DNA of 64,000 nucleotides, from NCBI RefSeq assembly GCF_015291665.1, contig NZ_CP030048.1, positions 4,402,001 through 4,466,000 of the forward strand, given 5' to 3'. The DNA is from Bradyrhizobium sp. CCBAU 53338 (GTDB lineage: Bacteria > Pseudomonadota > Alphaproteobacteria > Rhizobiales > Xanthobacteraceae). Positions 53,182 through 63,129 of this stretch are shown piece by piece. The translations under genes and the position numbers were made by a program. Every line of letters begins with the position of its first letter. Positions within the stretch are counted from its first letter, which is position 1. Below the pieces are notes generated by a model. It was not told the origin of the DNA, did no database searches, and worked only from the letters and a program-made list of their open reading frames with translations.

Positions 53182-53334
53182 GCCCGATTTCCAGTGGGTT
53201 TGCGGCTGGTTACGTCGAATTCCGGGGACACGCAATGGCAAGCGTGGCGCCCCGCCCTATACTATGTAGATATCAACCGGTTCAGCCTCCAAGGGCCGGA
53301 TTTCGAGGTCAAGTCGGGTGCCGGGAAGCGCCGC

Positions 53335-53877
53335 GTGAGTATTCCGAACATCATTACCCTGGGCCGCATCATGCTGGTCCCGATCATCGTCTGGGCCATC
53401 GTGTCGAGCCAAATGGAGGTGGCATTCGCCGTCTTCCTGATCGCGGGCTTCAGCGACGCGGTCGACGGTTTCCTCGCCAAGCGCTTCAACATGGCCAGCG
53501 AACTCGGCGCCCTGCTCGACCCGTTGGCCGACAAGGCACTGCTGGTGTCGATCTACCTGTCGCTCGGCATCTGGGGCGACATCCCCCGCTGGATCGTGAT
53601 CCTGGTGGTCTCCCGCGACATCATGATCGTCACCGCGGTGATCGTGTCCTGGCTGTTCGACAAGCCGGTCGAGATGAGGCCCTCGAAGGTCTCCAAGCTC
53701 AACACAGCCGCACAGGTCGCGTACGCGGCGCTGGTGCTGGCCGCGCTCGCCTTCGGCTTCAAGCCGACGCCCTATGATATAATCCTCATGGGCTTCGTCA
53801 CGCTGTTCACGCTGTCCTCCGTATCGCTCTATCTGGTCGAGTGGCTGCGGCACATGAGCACGATCGAAGCCAAATGA
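53335..53877 (+). CDS. CDP-alcohol phosphatidyltransferase (PgsA-like)
   Basis: A 180-residue integral membrane enzyme of phospholipid synthesis. The CDP-alcohol phosphotransferase motif D-G-x2-A-(K/R)-x8-G-x3-D-x3-D is present in DAVDGFLAKRFNMASELGALLDPLADK, and the N-terminus SIPNIITLGRIMLVP matches PgsA-like proteins. About five membrane segments follow. The start is taken as GTG 53335; the frame is open upstream to 53194, but homologues begin at SIPNIIT. The alcohol acceptor is not fixed (glycerol-3-phosphate or another). Confidence 0.83.
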   Translation: MSIPNIITLGRIMLVPIIVWAIVSSQMEVAFAVFLIAGFSDAVDGFLAKRFNMASELGALLDPLADKALLVSIYLSLGIWGDIPRWIVILVVSRDIMIVTAVIVSWLFDKPVEMRPSKVSKLNTAAQVAYAALVLAALAFGFKPTPYDIILMGFVTLFTLSSVSLYLVEWLRHMSTIEAK

Positions 53878-53970
53878 GAGGGACGCGGCCCCGTAAAAGG
53901 CCAACTCCCGATCGAATAAATCGAATCTCTTTCAGTTAGCGCCGGCGTGCCGGCACGGAGCAGAGCAAGC

Positions 53971-54648
53971 GTGGCAGGCCGCGTTCACCCCCGACAATTG
54001 GCATTTTCGCTTCCGCATGCGGAAAGCCTCAGCCGGGACAATTTCCTCGAGGGCCCTGCCAACGCCGCCGGCCTTGCCCTGATCGACGGCTGGCCCGAAT
54101 GGCCAAACCGGATCATGTGGCTCGCCGGACCCGAAGGCTCAGGCAAGAGCCATCTCGCCGCGATCTGGGCCGAGGTATCAGGCGCCCGCTCCACCACTGC
54201 CAATGCGCTGAGCGCCCCTGACGTGCCCGGCGCGCTCGCGACCGGCGCGCTGGTGGTCGAGGATCTCAAAGCCGGTGATTTTGACGAGCGCGCCCTTTTC
54301 CATCTGATGAACCTCGCCCGCGAGGACGGCGCCTACATGCTGTTCACCGGACGTGAGCCGCCGGCGGCAATCGAAGTCGAGCTCCGCGACCTCAGATCCC
54401 GGTTTCGGACGATTCCCCTTATTTCGCTGCTGCCGCCTGACGACCAGCTGTTCCGCGGCCTGATCATCAAGTTCTGCGCCGACCGCCAGCTCACGGTGGA
54501 CGAAACCGTGGTGAGCTACCTCGCGACCCGGCTCGAGAGGTCCTCAGCCGCGGCCAGGCGCGCCGTGGAACTGCTCGATGGCGAGGCCCTGCGGCTTGGC
54601 CGCCCCGTCACCCGTGCGCTCGCCGCTGAGTTGCTTCGCGACGTCTGA
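53971..54648 (+). CDS. hdaA: DnaA-related regulatory protein HdaA
   Basis: A 225-residue AAA+ protein related to the DnaA core, lacking the DNA-binding tail. It has RQLAFSLPHAESLSRDNF (the clamp-binding QLAF-like motif near residue 9), Walker A GPEGSGKSH, Walker B-like LVVEDL, and the sensor segment LRSRFRTIPLISL. In alphaproteobacteria HdaA, with the beta clamp, promotes inactivation of DnaA. The start is GTG 53971, with GGAG 10 bases upstream. It precedes ppk1. Confidence 0.85.
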   Translation: MAGRVHPRQLAFSLPHAESLSRDNFLEGPANAAGLALIDGWPEWPNRIMWLAGPEGSGKSHLAAIWAEVSGARSTTANALSAPDVPGALATGALVVEDLKAGDFDERALFHLMNLAREDGAYMLFTGREPPAAIEVELRDLRSRFRTIPLISLLPPDDQLFRGLIIKFCADRQLTVDETVVSYLATRLERSSAAARRAVELLDGEALRLGRPVTRALAAELLRDV

Positions 54649-54706
54649 CCGCCAGGCGGCGCTTGGCCCCCAGGCCCGCTTGACGCGGCTCTGCAGCGGA
54701 ACATCA

Positions 54707-54724
54707 ATGTCATCGAAACGTCAT
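54707..54724 (+). promoter_or_regulatory. Pho-box-like repeat before ppk1
   Basis: ATGTCAT-CGAA-ACGTCAT: two 7-base units spaced by 4 bases, in the PhoB-box arrangement, matching 11 of the 14 fixed consensus bases. It lies 58 bases before the ppk1 start. PhoB control of polyphosphate kinase is known in other bacteria. Confidence 0.5.
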
Positions 54725-54782
54725 CGCACTAACACATGCTCCGGCCGGTTTTGCGCATAAGTCGCAAATTGGGGCAAACTGG

Positions 54783-56987
54783 ATGGACCGACTTCTCATG
54801 GACTCCGCGCAAGATGTTGAAACAAAAGAGAAAGCAACGGAGACCGAGAGCCTGCCGGCGATCGCCTCGAGCCCTGAGCGATTCATCAATCGCGAGCTGT
54901 CCTGGCTGCATTTCAACCGCCGCGTCCTCGAGGAATCGGTCAACGCCAGCCACCCCATGCTGGAGCGGGTGCGATTCCTGTCGATTTCGGCAAATAATCT
55001 CGACGAGTTCTTCATGGTCCGCGTTGCCGGCATCAAGGCGCAGGTCCGCGAGGGCATTGCCGAGCGCGCGCCTGACGGCCTGACCCCGTCCGAGCAGCTC
55101 GCCCTGATCAACCGCACCGTGTCGCAGCTTGCCAGCGATCAGCAGGCGATCTGGCGCGACCTGCGGGGCACGCTCGCCGATGTCGGCATCGTGCTGGTCG
55201 ACGGCAAGGAGGTCACCAAGGCGGAGCGGACCTGGCTCGAGGACTACTTCCTCAACAACGTCTTCCCGCTGCTGACGCCGCTGGCGATCGATCCGGCCCA
55301 CCCCTTCCCGTTCATCCCGAGCCTCGGCTTCACCATCGCGCTCCAGCTGACGCGCGAGGCCGACGGCAAACCGATGAACGCGCTGATCCGCATGCCCGGC
55401 AAGATCGACCGCTTCATCCGCCTGCCGGCCGAGGGCAAGGTTCGCTTGATCTCGCTGGAGCAGTTGACCGGCCTGTTTATCAACCGCCTGTTTCCGGGCT
55501 ACAGCCTCCACGGCCAGGGCGCCTTCCGCATCATCCGCGACTCCGAGCTCGAAATCGAGGAAGAGGCCGAAGACCTCGTCCGCCTGTTCGAGACCGCGCT
55601 GAAGCGCCGCCGCCGCGGATCGGTGATCCGGCTCGAAATCGACGCCAAGATGCCGGAGCAGCTGCGCAGCTTCGTGCAACACGCCCTGTCCGCCGCCGAC
55701 GACGAGGTGTTCCTGGTCGACGGCGTGCTCGCCATGAACGAGCTGTCGCAGCTCACCCGGCTCGACCGGCCCGACCTCGAATTCACCCCTTACGTGCCGC
55801 GCCATCCCGAGCGCGTGCGCGAGCATGGCGGCGACATCTTCGCCGCCATCAGGCAGAAGGACCTGATCGTCCATCATCCCTACGAATCCTTCGACGTGGT
55901 GGTGCAGTTCCTGCAACAAGCCGCGCGCGACCCTGACGTCGTCGCGATCAAGCAGACGCTCTATCGCACCTCCAACAATTCGCCGATCGTGCGCGCCCTC
56001 GCCGAAGCGGCCGAAGCCGGCAAGTCCGTGACCGCGCTGATCGAGCTGAAAGCGCGCTTCGACGAAGAGGCCAACATCCGCTGGGCGCGCGACCTGGAAC
56101 GTGCCGGCGTGCAGGTCGTCTACGGCTTCCTCGAATTGAAGACGCACGCAAAGCTCTCGATGGTGGTGCGCCGCGAGGGCGGCAGCCTCACCACCTACGT
56201 CCATACAGGCACCGGCAACTATCACCCGGTGACCGCACGTATTTATACGGACCTCTCCTACTTCACCTCAGAACCGACCATCGGCCGCGACGCTGCTCGC
56301 GTGTTCAACTTCATCACGGGCTACGCCGCGCCGAGCGATCTGGAAAAGATGGCGGTCTCGCCGCTGACCCTGCGCAAGCGCATCATCGAGCATATCCAGG
56401 GCGAGACCGAGCACGCCCGTCACGGCAAGCCTGGTGCGGTCTGGATGAAGATGAATGCGCTCGTCGACCCCGACATCATCGACGCGCTGTACGAAGCGTC
56501 ACAGGCCGGCGTGCAGGTCGAGCTGGTGGTACGCGGTATCTGTTGCCTCAGGCCCGGAATCCCTGGCCTGTCGGAAAACATCCGCGTCAAGTCGATCATT
56601 GGGCGTTTCCTGGAACACGGCCGAATCTACTGCTTCGGCATGGGCCAGGGCCTGCCGAGCGCGAAAGCGGCTGTGTATATCTCGTCGGCCGATATGATGC
56701 CGCGCAACCTCGACCGCCGCGTCGAGGTGCTGTGTCCGCTGCAAAATCCCACGGTGCATCAGCAGGTTCTCGAACAGATCATGGTCGCGAACCTGAAGGA
56801 CAATGAGCAGAGCTGGCAATTGTTGCCGGACGGGTCCTCAACGCGTATGAAGGCCGCGAAGGGCGAGGAGCCTTTCAACGTGCACAATTACTTCATGACA
56901 AATCCGAGTCTGTCTGGCCGTGGAAAGTCGCTCAAGGAATCCTCGCCGCGCCGTCTCACGCGCCGAAACGAACGCCATCAGTCCTGA
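54783..56987 (+). CDS. ppk1: Polyphosphate kinase 1
   Basis: A 734-residue enzyme that polymerises the gamma-phosphate of ATP into polyphosphate. The N-terminus has [18 protein letters not shown], and the catalytic part [12 protein letters not shown] with the phosphorylated His455 and EHGRIYCFG with His612, whose 157-residue spacing equals that of E. coli His435 and His592. The length is typical. The exopolyphosphatase gene starts 15 bases downstream, so synthesis and breakdown are cotranscribed. A Pho-box-like repeat lies upstream. Confidence 0.97.
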   Translation: MDRLLMDSAQDVETKEKATETESLPAIASSPERFINRELSWLHFNRRVLEESVNASHPMLERVRFLSISANNLDEFFMVRVAGIKAQVREGIAERAPDGLTPSEQLALINRTVSQLASDQQAIWRDLRGTLADVGIVLVDGKEVTKAERTWLEDYFLNNVFPLLTPLAIDPAHPFPFIPSLGFTIALQLTREADGKPMNALIRMPGKIDRFIRLPAEGKVRLISLEQLTGLFINRLFPGYSLHGQGAFRIIRDSELEIEEEAEDLVRLFETALKRRRRGSVIRLEIDAKMPEQLRSFVQHALSAADDEVFLVDGVLAMNELSQLTRLDRPDLEFTPYVPRHPERVREHGGDIFAAIRQKDLIVHHPYESFDVVVQFLQQAARDPDVVAIKQTLYRTSNNSPIVRALAEAAEAGKSVTALIELKARFDEEANIRWARDLERAGVQVVYGFLELKTHAKLSMVVRREGGSLTTYVHTGTGNYHPVTARIYTDLSYFTSEPTIGRDAARVFNFITGYAAPSDLEKMAVSPLTLRKRIIEHIQGETEHARHGKPGAVWMKMNALVDPDIIDALYEASQAGVQVELVVRGICCLRPGIPGLSENIRVKSIIGRFLEHGRIYCFGMGQGLPSAKAAVYISSADMMPRNLDRRVEVLCPLQNPTVHQQVLEQIMVANLKDNEQSWQLLPDGSSTRMKAAKGEEPFNVHNYFMTNPSLSGRGKSLKESSPRRLTRRNERHQS

Positions 56988-57002
56988 CCGGAGATTGTTG
57001 CC

Positions 57003-58505
57003 GTGAAACGGCCGCGCAAGCGTGGCGCTAGCGTCGCGGTCATCGACATCGGCTCCAACTCGGTGCGTCTCGTCGTCTACGAGGCGCTGGCGCGGAGCCT
57101 GATTCCGATCTTCAACGAAAAGACGCTGTGCGGCCTCGGGCGCGAGGTGCAGAGCACGGGCCTGCTTGCGCCCGACGCCGTCGACAAGGCGCTGACCTCG
57201 CTGAAGCGCTTTCGCGCGCTGTGCCGCGTGATGCAGGTCGGCCGCGTGTTCGCGATTGCGACCGCCGCCTGCCGCGACGCCTCCAATGGCGCCGACTTCA
57301 TCGCGAAAGCCGAGCGCATTTGCGCCGTGAAGATCGAGATCCTGTCGGGACCGCGCGAAGCAAAGCTGTCGGCGCTCGGCGTGATCTCGGGCATTCACCA
57401 GCCCGACGGCATCGTCGGCGATCTCGGCGGCGGCTCGCTCGAGCTGATCGACGTGCGCAGGAACAGCGTGCGCAGCGGCGTGACGTTGCCGCTCGGCGGC
57501 CTTGCGCTTCAGGACCTCGCCCACAAATCGCTGAAGCGCGCCGATCGCATCGTCCGCGAGGCGCTCGACGAAGTCGAGCAGCTCGCCGCCGGGCGTGGCC
57601 GCACCTTCTACGCCGTCGGCGGCACCTGGCGCGCGCTCGCGCGCATCCACATCATCCAGAGCGGCTATCCGCTCCAGGTGATGCACGGCTACTCCATTCC
57701 CGCGGCCGAGGCGCTCGATTTTGCCCGTCGCCTGCGGCGCCTCGCCGCCGTCGACATGCTCGCCGACATCGAAGTCGTCGCCGATGCGCGGCGCCCTCTC
57801 CTCACCTATGCAGCGCTGGTACTCGAGCACATCATCCGGGTCGCAAAACCGAAGACCATCGTGTTCTCGACCTTCGGCGTGCGCGAAGGCCTGTTGCACG
57901 AGAAGCTGCCGGAGGCCGAGCGCAACAAGGACGGCCTGATCTGCGCCGCCGAGGAGCTGAACGAGCTGTTGTCACGCTCGGCCAAACACGCGCGCGAGCT
58001 GATGGCCTGGACCGATCGCCTCGCACGCGTGGTGAAGCTGCGCGAGACCGAGGAAGACCGCCGCCTGCGTCATACCGCCTGCCTGCTGTCCGACATCGGC
58101 TGGCGCGTCCACCCCGATCATCGCGGAGAGCAGACGCTGAGCCTCGTCGTGAACGCCAATTTCGGCGCGATCGACCACCGCGAGCGCGCCTTCGTAGGCC
58201 TGTCGGTGTTCTATCGCTATGCGGGCCTCAGCGAAGAGAACCAGCCGCCGCTGACCATGCAGGAACTGCTGACGCCGGCGCAGCTCGAACGCGCCCGCCT
58301 GTTAGGTGCGGCGTTCCGTGTCGCGCATCTGATCTCGGCCGCGCGCCCCGGCGTGTTGCCGGCCACGCATTTCCGCAGCCGGGGCCGCAATCTGATGCTG
58401 GTTTTCGAGCACAGGCTCGGCGATCTCGTCGCCGACCGTGTCGGCAGCCGTTTCAAGCAACTCGCCCGCCTGATCGGGCGCAGCGGCTCGATCGTCCGGC
58501 GCTAA
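57003..58505 (+). CDS. ppx: Exopolyphosphatase (Ppx/GppA family)
   Basis: A 500-residue protein: an ASKHA-type core with VIDIGSNSVRLVVYE at residues 13-27 and IVGDLGGGSLELIDV (about 138-152) for phosphate binding, plus a C-terminal HD-like helical domain. It hydrolyses terminal phosphates of polyphosphate and may also degrade pppGpp. The start is GTG 57003, 15 bases after the ppk1 stop. The order ppk1-ppx is the standard polyphosphate operon. Confidence 0.95.
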   Translation: MKRPRKRGASVAVIDIGSNSVRLVVYEALARSLIPIFNEKTLCGLGREVQSTGLLAPDAVDKALTSLKRFRALCRVMQVGRVFAIATAACRDASNGADFIAKAERICAVKIEILSGPREAKLSALGVISGIHQPDGIVGDLGGGSLELIDVRRNSVRSGVTLPLGGLALQDLAHKSLKRADRIVREALDEVEQLAAGRGRTFYAVGGTWRALARIHIIQSGYPLQVMHGYSIPAAEALDFARRLRRLAAVDMLADIEVVADARRPLLTYAALVLEHIIRVAKPKTIVFSTFGVREGLLHEKLPEAERNKDGLICAAEELNELLSRSAKHARELMAWTDRLARVVKLRETEEDRRLRHTACLLSDIGWRVHPDHRGEQTLSLVVNANFGAIDHRERAFVGLSVFYRYAGLSEENQPPLTMQELLTPAQLERARLLGAAFRVAHLISAARPGVLPATHFRSRGRNLMLVFEHRLGDLVADRVGSRFKQLARLIGRSGSIVRR

Positions 58506-58609
58506 GCGGCGCTCCGTTCTGTCGCGGAATGAGGCAGGTTGATGCAAATCAACCCGACCGCGTCGTGCCGGACTAACGTGCCGCCACGTTGTTTCGGACC
58601 ACTGCTGCC

Positions 58610-59743
58610 ATGCTGCTCCAACCTGGGCTTCGTCTCCCGATCCGCAGTCGGAAAATGGCTGCCTGCGTCTTGTCCGCGCTCGCCTTTGGCCTTTCGCCGC
58701 CGGTTCTTGGAGCGCAGGACGAGCTCAAGCTGAGCGAGCAGCAGGCGAGAAATCTTGGCGTGCGAGTCGCTCATCCGATCGCGAGCCGGACGGACCTGAC
58801 GCTGCCCTACCCCATCCAGATCGTGATCCCCACGCCGCAATTGTGGGTGGTCAGCGCACCCGTCGCCGGCATGGTCGCCAACTTGCTGGTCGGCCGCGGC
58901 GATCGCATCTCGGCCGGACAGCCGCTGGTCGTTCTGGAAAGCCCCAGCTTCGTCTCCCAACAGCGCGACTACCTGCACGCGATCGCGCAGGAGCAACTGA
59001 CAACGCAGCAGCTCAAACGCAACATCGATTTGTTCGACGGCAAGGCAGTGCCACAACGCGTGCTCGAGGCGAGCCAGGCCGAGGCGCGCCAGGCCACGCT
59101 CGTGGTCGCCGAACGTCGACAGATGCTGCGCCTGAGCGGAATGTCCGATGAAGCGATTGCGCGGCTGGTCGAGGAAACTGCAATCAGCGCGACGCTGACG
59201 GTCAACGCACCGCAGACCGCATCCGTAGTCGATCTCGTGGTATCGCCGGGGCAGCGGCTCGAACAATCCGCACCGCTGGTCAAGTTGGCGCGGCTTTCAC
59301 CGCTATGGGCCGAAATCGCGGTTCCCGCGGCTAGCATTCGAGCGATCCGTACCGGAGCGAAAGTCGAGATCGAAGGCTATTCCACGCCCGGCAAGGTCGT
59401 GCTGGTCTCCGAGACGACGGATCCTGCAACCCAGACGATCCTGGTCCGCGCGGAAGTCCCCAACGACGGCGAGCTGCATCCCGGCCAGACGGCCGCCGCT
59501 CGCATCGGCTTTCTCTCCGCCGGCCAGAGCGCCTGGGAGATTCCTTATGCCGGGCTCGTCCGGCGAGGCGAGCAGACGTCGGTATTCGTCGCCTTTGACG
59601 GCGGTTTCCGCCTCGTTCCGGTCACGCTCCTTGCAGAAGACCAGGACCATGTCGTGGTATCCGGCCCGATCACCGACCGCGACGAGATTGCGAGCGGCGG
59701 CATCTCGGCGCTTCGCGGCATCCTCTTGGGGCTGGGGCAATAA
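58610..59743 (+). CDS. RND efflux periplasmic adaptor (CusB/CzcB-like)
   Basis: A 377-residue membrane-fusion protein with a signal peptide (MLLQPGLRLPIRSRK, then a hydrophobic run ending LGAQ). It has biotinyl-lipoyl-like halves (VSAPVAGMVANLLVGRGDRISAGQPLV and NAPQTASVVDLVVSPGQRLEQ) enclosing a helical hairpin with QQLKRNIDLF. It links the inner-membrane pump to the outer-membrane channel. The pump gene starts directly after its stop. ATG 58610 is used in preference to a TTG at 58589. No outer-membrane factor gene is nearby. Confidence 0.85.
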   Translation: MLLQPGLRLPIRSRKMAACVLSALAFGLSPPVLGAQDELKLSEQQARNLGVRVAHPIASRTDLTLPYPIQIVIPTPQLWVVSAPVAGMVANLLVGRGDRISAGQPLVVLESPSFVSQQRDYLHAIAQEQLTTQQLKRNIDLFDGKAVPQRVLEASQAEARQATLVVAERRQMLRLSGMSDEAIARLVEETAISATLTVNAPQTASVVDLVVSPGQRLEQSAPLVKLARLSPLWAEIAVPAASIRAIRTGAKVEIEGYSTPGKVVLVSETTDPATQTILVRAEVPNDGELHPGQTAAARIGFLSAGQSAWEIPYAGLVRRGEQTSVFVAFDGGFRLVPVTLLAEDQDHVVVSGPITDRDEIASGGISALRGILLGLGQ

Positions 59744-62700
59744 ATGCTCCGGCGTCTGGTCGCATTCGCGCTTGCGCAGCGGCTGTTCGTCGTCCTGAGC
59801 GTGTTGCTGTTGATCGGCGCGGGCGCCGTGCTGCTGCCCAGCCTGCCAATCGACGCATTTCCCGACGTCTCGCCGGTTCAAGTCAAGATCATCATGAAGG
59901 CGCCCGGCCTCACCCCCGAAGAGGTCGAGCAACGCATCACGGTGCCCGCCGAGCTCGAGCTACTTGGATTGCCGAACAAAAAGATCCTGCGTTCAACCAC
60001 GAAATACGCTCTGGCCGATATCACCGTCGATTTCGAGGACGGTACCGACATCTACTGGGCGCGCAACCAGGTTTCGGAACGGCTATCGAACATCTCGCGT
60101 GATTTCCCTGACGGGGCGAGCGGCGGCCTTGCCCCGATCACAAGCCCCCTGGGCGAAATGTTCATGTTCACGATCGACAGCGACGAGCTTTCGCTCGCCG
60201 AGCGTCGTACCCTGCTCGACTGGGTGATCCGACCGGCCTTGCGCACGGTGGCCGGCGTCGCGGACGTCAACGCGCTGGGCGGTTACGTGCGCGCCTTCGA
60301 GATCGTTCCGCGCAATGACGCACTTGCCGCCCGCGGCATTTCCTACGACGTGTTTCGCCGGGCGATCGAAGCCAACAGCCGCAACGACGGCGCCGGACGG
60401 GTGAACCAGGGCGAAGACAGCGCCCTGGTTCGGATTGAAGGCAGCATCCGTTCGATCGACGATATCAAGGCCATTGTCGTGGACACGCGCGAGGGGGTCC
60501 CGATCCTCGTCAACGACGTCGCGAGCGTCAAAGTCGGGACGCTGACACGCTATGGTGCAGTCACGTCGAACGGGCGCGGCGAAACCGTCGAGGGGCTCGT
60601 CCTCGGTTTGCGCGGTGCCAACGCGGGGCAGCTCGTCCGCGACGTACGTGCCCGCCTTGCCGAGTTGCAATCCTCGCTGCCGAAAAGCGTTTCGATCAAC
60701 GTGTTCTATGACCGCAGCCGCCTGGTCGATCGCGCCGTCGGGACCGTTGTGCGTGCCCTTGGTGAGGCCACCGCTCTCGTCATCGTGCTCCTGCTGCTCT
60801 TCCTGGGCAACTGGCGGGCCTCGCTCGTGATCGCTCTCAGCCTGCCGCTCGCCATCGTCATTGCGCTGATCGTCATGCGGGTAGTGGGGATGTCGGCCAA
60901 CCTGATGAGCCTCGGCGGACTTGCGATCGCGATCGGCATGTTGATCGACGCGCTGGTCGTCGTGGTCGAGAACATTGTCGGCAACCTCGGCAAGCACGAA
61001 GCCGGCAAGACGACCCCGCTGATCCACCTGGTCTACCGCTCGGTTTGCGAGGTCCTGGAGCCGGTAACCTCGGGCGTCGTCATCATCATCATCGTGTTCG
61101 TTCCCCTGCTGACGCTCCAGGGACTGGAGGGAAAGCTGTTCATCCCCGTCGCGCTGGCGATCATTTTCGCGCTCGCCGGCTCGCTGCTGCTTGCGCTCAC
61201 GGTGATCCCGGTCGCGACGTCCTTCCTGCTCAGTTCTGCCTCTCATCGCGATCCCCTGATCGTTCGCGCGGCCCAGCGCGTCTATGCACCGGCACTGAAC
61301 TGGGCCTTGAGCAACGAGCGCAAGGTAATGGCTGCGGCGCTGATCGGTCTGGCCGCCGCCGGCTTTGCCTATGGAAGGCTGGGCAAGACCTTCATGCCGA
61401 CCATGGACGAAGGCGACGTCATCGTCAGCGTGGAGACGCTTCCCTCCGTCAATCTCGACGAATCGCTTGCGATGAACGGGAGGCTGCAGGCCGCGCTCCT
61501 CGCAGTGCCGGACATTGCCGGCATCGTCGCACGGACCGGGTCCGACGAGCTCGGCCTCGACCCCATGGGGCCCAACCAGACCGACACGTTCCTCGTGCTA
61601 AAGTCGGCAGCCGAAAGACAGACCGACGATCGTGAGGCTCTGCTGCAGAAATTGCGCGAGGTTCTCTCCGGACTTCCCGGCATCTCGCTCAGCTTCACCC
61701 AACCCATCGACATGCGCGTGCAGGAGATGATCAGCGGCGTGCGTGGCGACGTCGCGGTCAAGATCTTCGGTCCGGATATCGCCAGGCTGAACGAAGCCGC
61801 GGCTAAGCTGTCCGCCATTCTGTCCGGCATCGACGGTGCCGAGGATGTCTACACCACGCTCAACGAAGGAGCTCAATATTATACGGTTTCCGTCAATCGA
61901 ATGGAGGCCGGACGTCTCGGCCTGACGGTTGACGCGATCGCCAATTCGCTCCGTACCCAAATCGAGGGGCGAACGATCGGAACCGCGCTCGAGGAGGGAC
62001 GCCGCACACCCATTCTCGTCCGGGGCAGCAAGACGACCAGAGAGGCGCCGACCCTGCTCGCGAGCCTTCCGCTGACGCTCACGTCCGGTCAGCACGTCGC
62101 GCTGTCGCAGGTCGCCCGAATTCAACGCGTCGACGGCCCGGTCAAGATCGACCGCGAAGACGGCGCTCGCATGAGCGTGGTTCGGGCCAACGTCCGGGGC
62201 CGTGACATGGTCGGCTTCGTCGAAGCGGCCCGCCAGAGGGTCACGGCGGAACTTCAGCTCCCGGAGGGCTATCGGTTGACCTGGGGCGGACAGTTCGAGA
62301 ACCAGCAACGTGCCTCCGCACGTCTGTCGGTCGTCGTGCCTGTGGCGATCGGCCTGATTTTCGTCCTGCTCTTCACCACGTTCGGCGCCATCCGGCAGGC
62401 CTTGCTCGTGCTCGTGAACATCCCCTTCGCCCTGATCGGCGGCGTGTTCGCGCTGGTCGTCACGGGCGAGTACCTATCGGTGCCGGCCTCGGTCGGGTTC
62501 ATCGCGCTGCTCGGGATTGCCGTCCTCAACGGCGTCGTTCTGGTTTCCTACTTCAATCAACTGCGCGCCCACGGCCTGAGCGAGCATCGCATCGTCGTCG
62601 AAGGCGCCATGCGCCGGCTTCGGCCGGTGTTGATGACCGCGAGCATCACGGCGCTCGGCTTGATTCCCCTGCTGTTTGCCTCAGGTCCGGGATCCGAGGT

Positions 62701-62818
62701 CCAGCGACCGCTCGCCGTCGTCGTGATCGGAGGGCTGTTGTCCTCTACGGTGCTGACGCTGATCCTGCTGCCGATCTTGTATCGCCGCTACGGCGGCGCG
62801 TCGAAGGTGGCCAAATGA
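59744..62818 (+). CDS. Heavy-metal RND efflux pump (CusA/CzcA-like)
   Basis: A 1024-residue inner-membrane pump with the two-fold RND architecture, 12 transmembrane helices and large periplasmic loops. Landmarks are FPDVSPVQVKI, EDGTDIYWARNQVSERL, SLGGLAIAIGMLIDALVVVVEN in TM4, and GFIALLGIAVLNGVVLVSYFNQLR in TM10. The TM4 segment lacks the DFGxxxDGA pattern of CzcA-type zinc/cobalt pumps and is closer to the CusA-type GGI-like motif for monovalent copper or silver, so copper or silver is the likelier substrate. It overlaps the DUF3240 gene as ATGA. Confidence 0.92.
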   Translation: MLRRLVAFALAQRLFVVLSVLLLIGAGAVLLPSLPIDAFPDVSPVQVKIIMKAPGLTPEEVEQRITVPAELELLGLPNKKILRSTTKYALADITVDFEDGTDIYWARNQVSERLSNISRDFPDGASGGLAPITSPLGEMFMFTIDSDELSLAERRTLLDWVIRPALRTVAGVADVNALGGYVRAFEIVPRNDALAARGISYDVFRRAIEANSRNDGAGRVNQGEDSALVRIEGSIRSIDDIKAIVVDTREGVPILVNDVASVKVGTLTRYGAVTSNGRGETVEGLVLGLRGANAGQLVRDVRARLAELQSSLPKSVSINVFYDRSRLVDRAVGTVVRALGEATALVIVLLLLFLGNWRASLVIALSLPLAIVIALIVMRVVGMSANLMSLGGLAIAIGMLIDALVVVVENIVGNLGKHEAGKTTPLIHLVYRSVCEVLEPVTSGVVIIIIVFVPLLTLQGLEGKLFIPVALAIIFALAGSLLLALTVIPVATSFLLSSASHRDPLIVRAAQRVYAPALNWALSNERKVMAAALIGLAAAGFAYGRLGKTFMPTMDEGDVIVSVETLPSVNLDESLAMNGRLQAALLAVPDIAGIVARTGSDELGLDPMGPNQTDTFLVLKSAAERQTDDREALLQKLREVLSGLPGISLSFTQPIDMRVQEMISGVRGDVAVKIFGPDIARLNEAAAKLSAILSGIDGAEDVYTTLNEGAQYYTVSVNRMEAGRLGLTVDAIANSLRTQIEGRTIGTALEEGRRTPILVRGSKTTREAPTLLASLPLTLTSGQHVALSQVARIQRVDGPVKIDREDGARMSVVRANVRGRDMVGFVEAARQRVTAELQLPEGYRLTWGGQFENQQRASARLSVVVPVAIGLIFVLLFTTFGAIRQALLVLVNIPFALIGGVFALVVTGEYLSVPASVGFIALLGIAVLNGVVLVSYFNQLRAHGLSEHRIVVEGAMRRLRPVLMTASITALGLIPLLFASGPGSEVQRPLAVVVIGGLLSSTVLTLILLPILYRRYGGASKVAK

Positions 62819-63126
62819 CCGACCAGCAGGTCTGCCTCACGCTGATTGTGCCGCGCCAACTCCGTGAAGAGATGTTCGACTATCTCGCCGAACAGAGCGA
62901 CATTGTCTCGGGCTTCACCGCCTCGCGCACCGCCGGCCACGGCGGCGAAGTCCGACTGTACACCGCCGCCGAACGCGTCCAGGGCCATGCCGATCAAGCC
63001 ATGGTCCAGGTCATTCTGGCGCACGATGAAGCCGTCCGCCTGCTCGATCGGATTCGGGGTTCGTTTGCCGGCACCAGGCTCGTCTATTGGACGACGCCCG
63101 TGACGGAATTCGGCATCATCGACTGA
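62815..63126 (+). CDS. DUF3240 PII-like protein linked to metal efflux
   Basis: A 103-residue protein of the DUF3240 family, predicted to have a PII-like ferredoxin fold: CLTLIVPRQLREEMFDYL, GFTASRTAGHGG and a C-terminal strand YWTTPVTEFGII. It overlaps the pump gene by four bases (ATGA). In other bacteria DUF3240 genes repeatedly neighbour CusA/CzcA pumps, suggesting a sensor or modulator of metal efflux in the cytoplasm, not experimentally defined to my knowledge. It has no signal peptide. Confidence 0.85.
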   Translation: MTDQQVCLTLIVPRQLREEMFDYLAEQSDIVSGFTASRTAGHGGEVRLYTAAERVQGHADQAMVQVILAHDEAVRLLDRIRGSFAGTRLVYWTTPVTEFGIID

Positions 63127-63129
63127 ACA

